In this document: one piece after another, positions 1 through 9,700 of the stretch
Position numbering within the stretch: position 1 is the stretch's first letter
Layout: each line of letters begins with the position of its first letter
Source: CAZSHX01 sp964606895
Lineage (GTDB): Bacteria; Bacteroidota; Ignavibacteria; Kapaibacteriales; UBA2268
DNA length: 50,955 nucleotides
Direction of reading: 5' to 3'
Assembly: GCA_964606895.1 (NCBI GenBank)
Contig: CAZSHX010000031.1
Location: 1-50,955, forward strand
The notes under the pieces: generated by a model
Databases searched by the model: none
The model's input: only the letters and a program-made list of their open reading frames with translations
Told to the model about the DNA's origin: nothing
Made by a program: the position numbers and the translations under genes

Positions 1-1
1 C

Positions 2-673
2 TTGTTTTTTCTGAAACCATGGCAAATGCAGTCACTTAATTACTTCACACTTGACGAAGGTCATGGGAACACCCTGCTTAGTTGGTATGACGAAGGTAAA
101 CTAAGCTATCCTGTCGGCAGAATTTTTGCTTTATTTGCAAATATTGACAAAAAGATGGGTCCTGATTTTGAAAAAGGATTGAAAAATATTAAAAACATTG
201 TCGAATCAACTATTGCAATCTTTACGGTTGACAGACCTGAAACTAAAATATATTATATTTCTTCCAACAGTTCTGCCGACCCAAAAGAGATTCAAACCGC
301 TATGACATCAGCCTATGGAGAAATATCTAAATTTTGCAATGAGAATAAAATTGACATGATTTCGGCTCCTATTGCAATTACTACTAGTTACGACAAAGAC
401 AGTTATATCTTTGATGCCGCTTTTCCTGTTAAGGACAATTCAAAAGTTCCAACTGGCAGGATTAAAGCCGGAGTTGTTCCGGCAGGTAAATACCTGAAGG
501 GCATTCATATAGGTCCTTATACGAAAATGTCAGAAACCTATACTCAAATACTTGGTTATATGGGTATGCATAAACTTACGCCTGCGGGCAGGTCATTCGA
601 GGAATATGTTAGTGACCCGGGGAACTCCAATCAGGAAAAACTCAAAACTCATATATTCTTCCCTATAAAATAG
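2..673 (+). CDS. SRPBCC / GyrI-like effector-binding domain protein (5' truncated by window edge)
   Basis: The reading frame is open to the first bases of the window, so the gene starts upstream. The first ~65 visible residues look like the C-terminal part of an SRPBCC (polyketide cyclase-like) domain, ending in the characteristic 'DFEKGLKNIK' helix. Residues ~70-223 look like a GyrI-like/AraC effector-binding domain, with motifs such as 'AGVVPAGKYLKGIHIGPY' and 'HIFFPIK' at the end. Proteins with this SRPBCC+GyrI order are soluble small-molecule binding proteins, often near regulators; the ligand cannot be told. Family assignment is from motif pattern only. A hairpin terminator follows, so it is probably the last gene of its transcript. 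Confidence 0.7.
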   Translation: MFFLKPWQMQSLNYFTLDEGHGNTLLSWYDEGKLSYPVGRIFALFANIDKKMGPDFEKGLKNIKNIVESTIAIFTVDRPETKIYYISSNSSADPKEIQTAMTSAYGEISKFCNENKIDMISAPIAITTSYDKDSYIFDAAFPVKDNSKVPTGRIKAGVVPAGKYLKGIHIGPYTKMSETYTQILGYMGMHKLTPAGRSFEEYVSDPGNSNQEKLKTHIFFPIK

Positions 674-713
674 TAATCCTATTGAAAATCGGAAATATCT
701 CAGGTGATTTTTT

Positions 714-752
714 AAAAAGCCTTCCGGGAGTTGTAACTTTCGGAAGGTTTTT
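714..752 (+). terminator. Rho-independent terminator after the SRPBCC/GyrI gene
   Basis: Arms CCTTCCG (720-726) and CGGAAGG (741-747), with an A-run before and five T after. The 14-nt loop holds a second small stem (AGTT/AACT). It lies 40 bases after the stop codon. Confidence 0.75.
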
Positions 753-799
753 GGTTTGGATGACAAAAGGTAGTATCCGGATAACTCCAATATTTTGTT

Positions 800-807
800 T
801 AATTTTG
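800..807 (+). promoter_or_regulatory. Bacteroidota-type -7 box (TAATTTTG) before the ABC-F gene
   Basis: TAATTTTG matches TAnnTTTG and lies 30 bases upstream of the ATG at 837. No clear TTTG -33 box is present at the right spacing. If real, transcription would begin near 814, inside the longer reading frame that opens with TTG at 795, which supports the ATG at 837 as the start. Confidence 0.45.
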
Positions 808-836
808 CAAAACGAACATTAACTCAGAAATCAATA

Positions 837-2714
837 ATGATAATAATATCAGCAACAAATTTATCAAAATCCTTCAGTGAAGTTCCTTTATTCCAAAATA
901 TTTCATTTGGGATGGAGCAAGGCGAGAAAATTGGTTTAATCGGCAAAAACGGAGCCGGTAAAACTACTTTGCTAAAAATTCTTGCCGGGATGGAAACACC
1001 CGATAGCGGAGAAACAGTCAGGAATAGTAATATCAGGGTTGACTATTTATCCCAGACCACAGAGTATGAATATGAAGACACAGCAATAGATTATGTTATG
1101 AATGGAATACCCGAACTGCACGAGGCATTTCAGGAATATCACTATTTGCTTGATAATAATTCAAAGGATACCGAAAAACTTGCACATCTCTCGCACAAAA
1201 TTGACGAACTTAATGGCTGGAGTATAGAATCTGAAGCAAAAAAAATTCTTCAAAAAGTTGGGATTACAAACTTCAATAAATCTCTCCACTCTGCCTCAGG
1301 AGGTGAAAAGAAGAGAATCGCAATCGCCAAAATTTTAATAGCAAAGCCCGACCTCCTGATTTTAGACGAACCAACCAACCATCTTGATGCAGATACTGTT
1401 CAATGGCTTCAGGATGAGCTTTCCGCCTCAAATTTATCAATTATATTCGTTACTCACGACAGATATTTCCTGGATGCTTTGGCTACCAAAATAATTGAAC
1501 TTGATTTTGAAAAATTATTCTCTTTTAGCGGCAATTATGAACAGTATCTGATTCAGAAGCAGGCTTTACTCATCAATGAAAAGTCAACTACCGAACATCT
1601 TCAAAACAAACTCAGGCAGGAACTTGAGTGGCTTTCCCGAGGAGCAAGAGCAAGAAGAACAAAGCAAAAGAGCAGAATTGACTGGGCAGGAAAATTAAAG
1701 GAGGACGTTCGGTTTGTAGAGCATAAGAAAATTAAAATTGAAGTTGGGAATGTTTTCCTCGGTAGCAAAGTTATCGAGGCTCACAATGTCTGCTTTTCAA
1801 TTGGGGATAGAAATCTCATTGAAAATTTCAGCTATAATGCTCAGCATGGCGATAGAATAGGCATTATTGGTCCAAACGGTTCCGGAAAAACTTCCCTTCT
1901 GAAAATATTTGCTGAATTAATGAAGCCAACCAAAGGTTCTTGCAAATTGGGTTCAACTGTAAAAATCGGATATTTTGAGCAGGAGCACGAAAGCCTTGAT
2001 GAAAATAATACTGTTATCGGTACATTGCAGGAAATCGCTGAATACATCAATGTCGGAGTCGGGAAAGAACGCAAAATTACTTGCAGAGAACTGTTGGACA
2101 GATTTTTATTTGCCAGGAACAGACAAAGAGCTTTTGTGCATACTCTTTCAGGCGGCGAGAAAAAACGTCTTGCACTGCTCAGGCTGTTAATGGCTAATCC
2201 AAATGTCTTACTACTGGACGAACCGACAAATGATTTTGATATTGATACTTTAAATGTATTTGAAAATTATTTGGATGATTTTTACGGGGTCTTGATAATC
2301 GTATCCCACGATAGAGCATTTTTGGACAGATGTGCAGAATTTATATGGGCTTTTGAGGGTGAAGCTGTTATTAAAGAGTATCCCGGGAATTATACTTCTT
2401 ACCTTGAAAAGAAAGAAACCCGAAAAACTGAATTACGCGAACAGAAAAGCCTTGAAAAGAAAATAGAACCTCAACCCAAAGAACATGCTACCACAAGATC
2501 AAATAAACTTTCCTTTAAAGAAAAACGTGAACTGGAATCAATCGAAACTGAAATTGAAACTCTCGAAACAGCAAAAATAAATATTGAAGAGCAACTTAAT
2601 GAAGCGAATCAGGATTATAGAATCCTTGAAAAATTATCGCATGAGCTTAATGAAACAATCAGCAGATTGGACGAACTGACAAACCGCTGGCTAGAGCTTT
2701 CTGAAAGAGTTTAA
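837..2714 (+). CDS. ABC-F family ATPase, Uup-like
   Basis: Soluble protein of 625 residues with two ABC ATPase domains in tandem and no membrane segment, as in ABC-F ribosome-associated ATPases. Domain 1 has Walker A GKNGAGKTT (~residue 36), signature SGGEKKR and Walker B LLILDEPTNHLD; domain 2 has GPNGSGKTS (~345), LSGGEKKR and LLLDEPTNDFD. The last ~100 residues are charged and heptad-like, matching the C-terminal coiled coil of Uup. The Asp in the second 'TNDFD' is also seen in Uup-type proteins. Uup-like ABC-F proteins act on ribosomes or branched DNA; which applies here is not visible. An in-frame TTG at 795 is a less likely start because a -7 box overlaps it. The gene converges on the arylsulfotransferase-like gene. 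Confidence 0.9.
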   Translation: MIIISATNLSKSFSEVPLFQNISFGMEQGEKIGLIGKNGAGKTTLLKILAGMETPDSGETVRNSNIRVDYLSQTTEYEYEDTAIDYVMNGIPELHEAFQEYHYLLDNNSKDTEKLAHLSHKIDELNGWSIESEAKKILQKVGITNFNKSLHSASGGEKKRIAIAKILIAKPDLLILDEPTNHLDADTVQWLQDELSASNLSIIFVTHDRYFLDALATKIIELDFEKLFSFSGNYEQYLIQKQALLINEKSTTEHLQNKLRQELEWLSRGARARRTKQKSRIDWAGKLKEDVRFVEHKKIKIEVGNVFLGSKVIEAHNVCFSIGDRNLIENFSYNAQHGDRIGIIGPNGSGKTSLLKIFAELMKPTKGSCKLGSTVKIGYFEQEHESLDENNTVIGTLQEIAEYINVGVGKERKITCRELLDRFLFARNRQRAFVHTLSGGEKKRLALLRLLMANPNVLLLDEPTNDFDIDTLNVFENYLDDFYGVLIIVSHDRAFLDRCAEFIWAFEGEAVIKEYPGNYTSYLEKKETRKTELREQKSLEKKIEPQPKEHATTRSNKLSFKEKRELESIETEIETLETAKINIEEQLNEANQDYRILEKLSHELNETISRLDELTNRWLELSERV

Positions 2715-2717
2715 AAA

Positions 2718-2752
2718 AAGATGGGTTCTATCGCCAATGAAGAACCCATCTT
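2718..2752 (-). terminator. Shared hairpin terminator between convergent genes
   Basis: Perfect arms GATGGGTTCT (2720-2729) and AGAACCCATC (2741-2750) with an 11-nt loop. On the minus strand the stem is followed by a run of seven T, making it a good terminator for the minus-strand gene ending at 2776. On the plus strand the T-run is short, so it is weaker for the ABC-F gene. Confidence 0.8.
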
Positions 2753-2775
2753 AAAAAATAAGTCAGTAATCAAGT

Positions 2776-5700
2776 TTATTTTACGATAACTATTCTCAAT
2801 AATTTTTGAGTATTCTTGAATTTTACCTCCAAAAAGTAGGTTCCCTGCGGTAAATCGCTTAGTTGAATATTCTGTTTGTTTTGACCAGCCATGAATAACT
2901 GAGTATTTAGCTTTTTAACAACATAACCTTTCAAATCCCTAATCTCAAAATCCACTTCAGATGGTTCGTCCAAAAAGAAAGTAACTTCTGTTTCGTTATT
3001 GGTGATTGAAGGTGTTGCATAAAAAGTACTTGAAACATCATCAAAGACAGAGGACAATAGCAGAGAAAATTTAGCTACAGCAGACCATTCACTCGAATTA
3101 TTACTGCTAAACGCACCTACACGCCAGTAATAATCTGAATTGTAATTGCTGAAACCGGAAAAATTAAAAATATTCGATATGAGTCCGGCAGAATCTACAA
3201 TCAATTTTTGGAAATCTCTGTCATTAGCAATTTGGATTCTATAGGAATTTGCACCTTCAACATTTTCCCAGTTGAAGTTCACATTCTTGGTTGACAATTG
3301 GCTTAAGGGATTAACAGGAACAGGAGCGGTAAGTGCAGTAGTAAACACAGAATAAGCAGACCACTCGCTTGTCATATTAGGATTAATTGATCTAAGCCGG
3401 ATATAGTAAGTCTTATTATTTAACAAATCATTGAAAGAAAATTTAGTATCTTTTAAATCAGGAAAATTCCGCAAATTAACTGTGAACTGAGAATCTTCTG
3501 CAAGTTGAAGTTCATAAGAAACAGCACTGTAAGATTCATCCCAAACAAATTCAAGTTTGACGGGTATGCCAAATTCTCCATTTGGAGGGTAAATGAGTGT
3601 CGGACTGATAAGATCTGTCTTTGACTGAGTAGAAAAGGTATGAGTTTCAGACCATTCACCGGCATCAATTTGGTCGTATGCTCTGACTCTCCAATAATAT
3701 TTGGTGTCAAATCCCAAATTTGCATAGCTTAAACTTGTTTTAAATGTTTTTTGATTAATAACAAATGTACTAAAGGTTGAGTCAGCCGATAGCTGAACTT
3801 CATAAATTTCAGCTTTTTCAACAGGTTTCCATAACAAAATTCCTTTAAGAGATAAATTTTCAACATTATTACTTGGTTTATCAAGTGTAGGATTAATGAG
3901 ATTTGTCCTAAATGACCAAATATCTGACCACCCGCTTTCGAAATCACCGTCAAAAGCCTGTACACGCCAAAAGTAATTAGTTAAATGTTCCAGATTTTTA
4001 TAATAATATTTTTCTGATTTAGAAATTAGTGAATCAATAAGAATTTTGGTAAATGTGGAATCTTTAGAAATCTGTACATTAAACTCTTTACCATTATTCA
4101 TTTTCTCCCAAGCCAAAAAACCCTTGCTATTATTACCTGTCGAAAAATTATTTGGAGATAAGAGATTAATTTTGCCAATTGTGGTTGAAAATGTATTTAT
4201 TTCAGACCAATCACCAAAAAGTTTGTTATTCCCGGCTGAAACTCTCCAGAAGTAATTTGTTTTTAATTTAAGGCTTTTAAATTTAAAGACTGTACTATAT
4301 TTAACAGTCTGATCAATTAATAAAGTTCTAAAAGTTGAATCATCAGTTATCTGTATATGATAAGAATCAGCATTATCGGTAGCTCCCCATTTTAGTGTAT
4401 CACTTAGATCTAATGCTTTTGATCTGCTTAAAGGGTATATTAAATCGGGAGTGCTCACCATTGTTTTAAAAGATGCAATATCTGACCAACCACCGTTGCA
4501 AATCCTTGCTTCAGTTCGAACTCGCCAAAAATATTTTGTAAAATGCTCTAAATTATATATATTACATGAGTTAGTGGCAACTGTTGTATCAAGAATAAGA
4601 TTGTTAAAATCATCGGTGGTCGAAAGCTGAAATCTATAATTAATATCATTAAAATCTGATGTCCATTTCAATTTTTGAAAAACCGGGGCATTGGCTGTAT
4701 CTATATCATTGACACCAAGGGTAGGAGCTGCGGCAAATGGATAGGCAATAACAAATTCACCAAAAGAGCTTATATCTGCTTCGAGCCTGTCAAGTTGAGA
4801 ATTATAAACAGTTTTGATTTCTGTAAAAAATCCGTAATTTTCTTTACTTCGTAAATATATTTTTAAATTCTGCTTGTTTTGATAATTTGAAAAACTTGCT
4901 AAATTCAAATACAATTTTCCTGAAAAACTTGTCACCCCATTGTTGTTTATAACCCAACGAAAGGGTAAATAACTGCAAGTATTAATTGAGCTATTAATAT
5001 TAAAAGGGGCATAAGAATGTTTTTCAACTGACGTGAAACCCCTCCCTGAGAGTTTATTAAGATTTAAGGAAACATCAGTTTGATTTTGATTTTCATTAAA
5101 ATCGTAAATACCATCCGAGGAAATATCTTTAGAAACGGCTTTCATCCTGTATATATATCTTAAAGTCTGATAATGCCCATTATTAGGTTTACTCATTGAA
5201 AAAGCAATTTTTCCATCAGGTGTAACTTCTGTAGCAATTAAATCATCTTTTAGATTGTAATTAATTCCCCATCCTATAATAGTATTACCATTAGCCAGTC
5301 TTTGAGCACTTCCCATAAAAGTAGCAAAAATATCGGGAGATGAACGGTATTCCCAAACTTTTGTAGCAGTTTTTCCAATTTCATCTATTTGATATTCTAC
5401 TGCTCTTGAGTATGGAGTTGGTTTCAGGTTTCCATTATCGTAAAGAAGGATATTACCATTCGGAAGTCTTTTGGGATTATGCTGATGCGAAAAACCTGTA
5501 AAACCCTGGTACGTATCGTTAATGAAAGTAAATTGATTCTTTCTGGATTTGCATCCACCTAATACCCACATAATTTCACCGGTTGCTCTATTTATTTTAA
5601 TCAATTCATCGAGATTTCTAAAATTTGCTAATATATTTCCGTCACTATCGTACTCAGCAGAATTTATATGGTAAGGATCAACTGAACTTTCAGTTAGAGG

Positions 5701-6258
5701 GATGTCCCAAGTAGCATCCAAAACATCTATATGTTCATAAGTATTCCACTGGAATACAACATTCCCTTGATGGTCAATTTCCTGAAGAATAGGATTTGAA
5801 ATAACAGCATTTGATTTTCCTGCGGGAACTTTTTCCGCCATGTTTACTTTTTTTGAATCAAAGCCGGCTACAAGATAATTACCTTCAGGAGAAATCTGCA
5901 TAGTATGAAAGTCAGTAACATAAGGATAGCCAGACTTAGCACTATCAACAACATCGAAATTTTCATCTAAAATTAACCAACCAGCCATTTTGCTACTAAA
6001 ACAAGCAAAAGAACCATTATTAAGAATCCTTAATGCATTGAATGAAGTACCATATTTTTCGAGAGATTTATAGTAGGCTGGCATGCCGTAATTATCATAG
6101 ATAGCAAGATATTTCCCATTATTCGAAGTGGTGAATATATATCCTGGTGCAGGATTATCAAGATTCGTTATATTGTATCTTACGAGCTCATCTGAAAATA
6201 AATTTCCGAATGCGAACATTATGATCACTGCTAATAGAAAGAAAAGGTTTTTTTTCAT
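2776..6258 (-). CDS. T9SS-exported arylsulfotransferase-like protein with six FnIII modules
   Basis: 1160 residues. Residues 1-~22 are a signal peptide. Residues ~25-480 resemble the arylsulfotransferase (ASST) beta-propeller: 'HQHNPKRLPNGNILLYDNG', 'YSRAVEYQIDE' and 'GSAQRLANGNTIIGWG' match the blades carrying the family's catalytic His/Arg residues. Six FnIII-like repeats follow, each ending in a 'Y(F/Y)WRV...W(S)..FST' strand pattern (the fifth is more divergent). A T9SS sorting domain (DLPQGTYFLEVKF...RIVIVK) closes the protein. ASST enzymes transfer sulfate between phenols; propellers of this family can also be non-enzymatic, so substrate and activity are inferred. AAAGGAC upstream of the ATG is a weak ribosome-binding site. 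A shorter paralogue lies at 41223-43718. Confidence 0.8.
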   Translation of the reverse strand: MKKNLFFLLAVIIMFAFGNLFSDELVRYNITNLDNPAPGYIFTTSNNGKYLAIYDNYGMPAYYKSLEKYGTSFNALRILNNGSFACFSSKMAGWLILDENFDVVDSAKSGYPYVTDFHTMQISPEGNYLVAGFDSKKVNMAEKVPAGKSNAVISNPILQEIDHQGNVVFQWNTYEHIDVLDATWDIPLTESSVDPYHINSAEYDSDGNILANFRNLDELIKINRATGEIMWVLGGCKSRKNQFTFINDTYQGFTGFSHQHNPKRLPNGNILLYDNGNLKPTPYSRAVEYQIDEIGKTATKVWEYRSSPDIFATFMGSAQRLANGNTIIGWGINYNLKDDLIATEVTPDGKIAFSMSKPNNGHYQTLRYIYRMKAVSKDISSDGIYDFNENQNQTDVSLNLNKLSGRGFTSVEKHSYAPFNINSSINTCSYLPFRWVINNNGVTSFSGKLYLNLASFSNYQNKQNLKIYLRSKENYGFFTEIKTVYNSQLDRLEADISSFGEFVIAYPFAAAPTLGVNDIDTANAPVFQKLKWTSDFNDINYRFQLSTTDDFNNLILDTTVATNSCNIYNLEHFTKYFWRVRTEARICNGGWSDIASFKTMVSTPDLIYPLSRSKALDLSDTLKWGATDNADSYHIQITDDSTFRTLLIDQTVKYSTVFKFKSLKLKTNYFWRVSAGNNKLFGDWSEINTFSTTIGKINLLSPNNFSTGNNSKGFLAWEKMNNGKEFNVQISKDSTFTKILIDSLISKSEKYYYKNLEHLTNYFWRVQAFDGDFESGWSDIWSFRTNLINPTLDKPSNNVENLSLKGILLWKPVEKAEIYEVQLSADSTFSTFVINQKTFKTSLSYANLGFDTKYYWRVRAYDQIDAGEWSETHTFSTQSKTDLISPTLIYPPNGEFGIPVKLEFVWDESYSAVSYELQLAEDSQFTVNLRNFPDLKDTKFSFNDLLNNKTYYIRLRSINPNMTSEWSAYSVFTTALTAPVPVNPLSQLSTKNVNFNWENVEGANSYRIQIANDRDFQKLIVDSAGLISNIFNFSGFSNYNSDYYWRVGAFSSNNSSEWSAVAKFSLLLSSVFDDVSSTFYATPSITNNETEVTFFLDEPSEVDFEIRDLKGYVVKKLNTQLFMAGQNKQNIQLSDLPQGTYFLEVKFKNTQKLLRIVIVK

Positions 6259-6752
6259 CGAGCCAAAAGTCCTTTCAAAATATTTAAAAAATTATTAATT
6301 TCTGGAACATTATTAGGCGAATCTAAAATTAATTTTTATATCCACTTATTTCAGAAACGCAAGTATAAAAAGCATATTGTATCTATCTTATTTTTATTTT
6401 TTTAAAATAATATTTTTTCCCCTTTTTTCCTAAAAGTATTTTTAAAAAACCAATAATTTTATGAAATTCCAAAAAATACTTTCAGAATTGATTATAAATT
6501 GTTGCTGATTTTAAAAATTGCATTCATGCTGATCAAACTATTTGCTGAAGAATTGTTTTTCGTATTTATAAATTCGAATTTATACAATTTAACTGGATTA
6601 CTTTCTAAGTGTTGCAAATCTTACAGATTTACAAATATTTTTAAACAATAGAAAAAAAACAAATTTTCCTTTGAAATTATCTTCTTAATAACTTAATTTT
6701 GTTGTTTGGTTGAAAGCGATTATGATTATTTATTAATATATTAAGGGATTCA
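6259..6752. other. Intergenic region between divergent T9SS genes
   Basis: About 490 bases, very AT-rich, with many A/T runs. It must hold both divergent promoters. Only the plus-strand promoter is recognisable (6670-6701). No conserved reading frame, RNA gene or repeat was seen. Confidence 0.7.
6670..6701 (+). promoter_or_regulatory. Bacteroidota-type promoter for the giant beta-helix gene
   Basis: TTTG (6670-6673), 20-base spacer, TAATTTTG (6694-6701). This matches the -33 TTTG / -7 TAnnTTTG promoter of Bacteroidota with usual spacing. It predicts a start near 6708 and a ~45-base leader before the ATG at 6753. Confidence 0.6.
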
Positions 6753-9700
6753 ATGGTTAAGTTAAGCAGATTTTTTTATGCAGGATTTACATTCGCTATT
6801 TTGTTCCTCTCGATTAATTTGAATGCTCAGGTTCAAATTTCCGGTACAAATTACAGTACATTAAAAGCCGCATTTGATGCTATCAATGCAGGAACTTACA
6901 CCGGTGCTATAACTGCAACAGTTATCGGCAATACAACTGAAACTGTCGCCGCTGTTTTGAATGCATCAGGCAATGGCAGTGCAAATTATACATCAGTTAC
7001 CATCTACCCCACTGTAACAGCAACAATTTCCGGTTCTGTAGCGAACGGATTAATTGAACTAAGAGGTGCTGATAACGTTACCATTGATGGAAGAATTGGT
7101 CAGACAGGTTCCACTAATTCATTAACAGTTCAAAACAACTATACTGCGGCAAATGCTTGTGCTATATGGCTGGATAGTTTGATTTCCGGAGTCGGTGCCG
7201 GAGCAAGTAATAACATCATCAGAAACTGTAATATTATTGGTGGTGCCAATAACACAAGTTATTGCCACGGTATTGTTCTCAGTTCAAGTTCGTCATTATC
7301 AACCGGTGCTTATGGCAATAGCAATAATCAGATTCTTTATAACAAAGTAGAGAAGGCATATTACGGAATCAGAGCTTACAGCTTAACCGGTTATCCTAAC
7401 TGGCAGACAGCAAATGTTCAGATTAAATATAACACACTCGGCTCATCAGCTAATCCCATCGGATATTACGCCATTTATGCGTATGCCTGCCGTAATGCTC
7501 AAATAACTGACAACATTGTTAACTACCAAAACTACGCCGGCGGCTATGGAATGTATTTGTATTACAATTTCAATATGACCATTAACAACAATCTATTCGA
7601 AAATACTTCAAATACAAGCACTTATTATGGAATGTATTGTTACTATGACACAAGTGCAACTATCACGAATAACACAATGAGAAACATCACCACTACCGGC
7701 TCAATGTATGAGATGTATGTTTATTATTGTCCCAGTTCATCCTTCTCAGGGAATTCTTGTACAGGTATTACTATTGCCGCTTCTTTCTATGGATTGTACC
7801 TTAACTATGTTCAGAGTTCAACAATTTCAAACAATATTGTTGATAATATTTCATGCAATGGAACTTCAGGTACTTTTTATGGGCTGTATCTGTATTATGG
7901 AGATAATTCCACTGCTACAGGGAATACTATTTCTAATGTACTTATGATGGGAACAACCTACGGTATTATTAATTCTACAACAACTTCACCTACTTATAGT
8001 AGGAATAAAATATTTAATTTACGGTCAAATAATATAAGCGGATACGCTGTGGATGGCCTCTATATTTCTGCTGGGTCCAGTGCTACAATTACTAATAATG
8101 TCATATACAATCTTACTTCAACAAACTATAGTGCCACAAGTACTGTTTATAATCCTTTCGGAATCAATATTACGAGTGGTACCGGTCACCGGGTTTACAA
8201 CAACTCAGTAAATCTCTATGGTTCGCAATCTGGATCAAACACAGTCGGTACTCTTTCTGCAGCATTTATTATTTCTGCAACCGCTGTGAATTCAGTTGAT
8301 GTCAGAAACAATTCTTTTGCTAACAGCTTAACAGGTCTTACTGGTTCAATTTCCTATGCAATCTATATTTACAGTTCATCGAATTTAACCGGTTCAACAT
8401 TTAATTATAATGACTACTATGCTTCAGGTACTTATGCAATGCTTGGATTTCAAACATCGAACCGAACTGATATAGCCGGTTGGCGTTCAGCAACAGGGCA
8501 GGATGTAAATTCATTTGCTTCAACTCCTTCTTATAATTCGAATAATAACCTCAGGCCTCTTTCCGGTTCTGCGTTACTTAATTCAGGTACACCCATAACA
8601 TCTGTAGTTCCCACTGACTTTTTATCAGTTACCCGTTCGACAACAACACCTACAGTCGGAGCTTACGAACAAGCTGGAGACTTCGCGGGACCTGATATTA
8701 CTTTTACTGCTTTACCAAACACAACTTCAACTTCCAACAGAGTTGTATCCGGCATTGCAATGACTGATTTTACCGGCATCAACACCACCTCCGGAACAGC
8801 ACCTAGACTTTATTATAGAAAATCAACCGGAGCAAATTCTTATAATGATAACACAAGTGCCACTGATGGATGGAAATGGGTAGAAACAACAAGTTCAAGT
8901 TCACCCTTTTCTTTTACTATTGATTATTCCAAAATTTACGGAGGAGTACCCCCTGGTACCGGGATTGATTATTTCTTTGTTTCTCAGGATGTTACAGGCT
9001 CAGTAAATATAGGCAGTTCATTATCAGGATTTGCTGTTTCTCCTTCTTCTGTTTCATTAACATCAACCAATTTTCCTGTTAGCGGATTTAGTAACTATCA
9101 GATTACTGCTGTTCTTTCAGGAACCTACACTGTCGGTTCCGGAGGTACATTCCTTTCTCTTACAAGTTCAGGTGGTGTGTTTAGCGTTATAAATGCAGGA
9201 CAGGTCAGCGGCGATGTTACTTTTCAAATCATTTCCGACCTGACAAGCGAAACAGGAGCAAATGCTTTAAATGCATGGACCGAAATAGGTGGTAGTGGAT
9301 ATACCCTGTCTATTGTACCTGGTTCGGCAACAACGAGAACAATTTCAGGTTCAGTTGGAGCAGGATTGATTAAAGTTAACGGAGCTTCCAGAGTTGTATT
9401 TGATGGAAGATATGGGGGTTCGGGAAATTATCTGACATTCTCAAATACCAGCACTTCAAGTTCGGCGGCTTTCCATATCGCCAGCACAAGTACTACTGGT
9501 TTGAATAATATTACAATCAGAAATTGCAACATCTATGGAGGTATCCCAACAACATCAACTGTTTACGCCATTTATCTTGGCGGCTCTACCATCGCTTCAG
9601 CAGGTGATAATCTCGACAATATAAACATTCTTAATAATAACATTTACAGAGCATATAATACAATCTACGTTTATGGGACAACAGCTAATCTGTCGGATAA

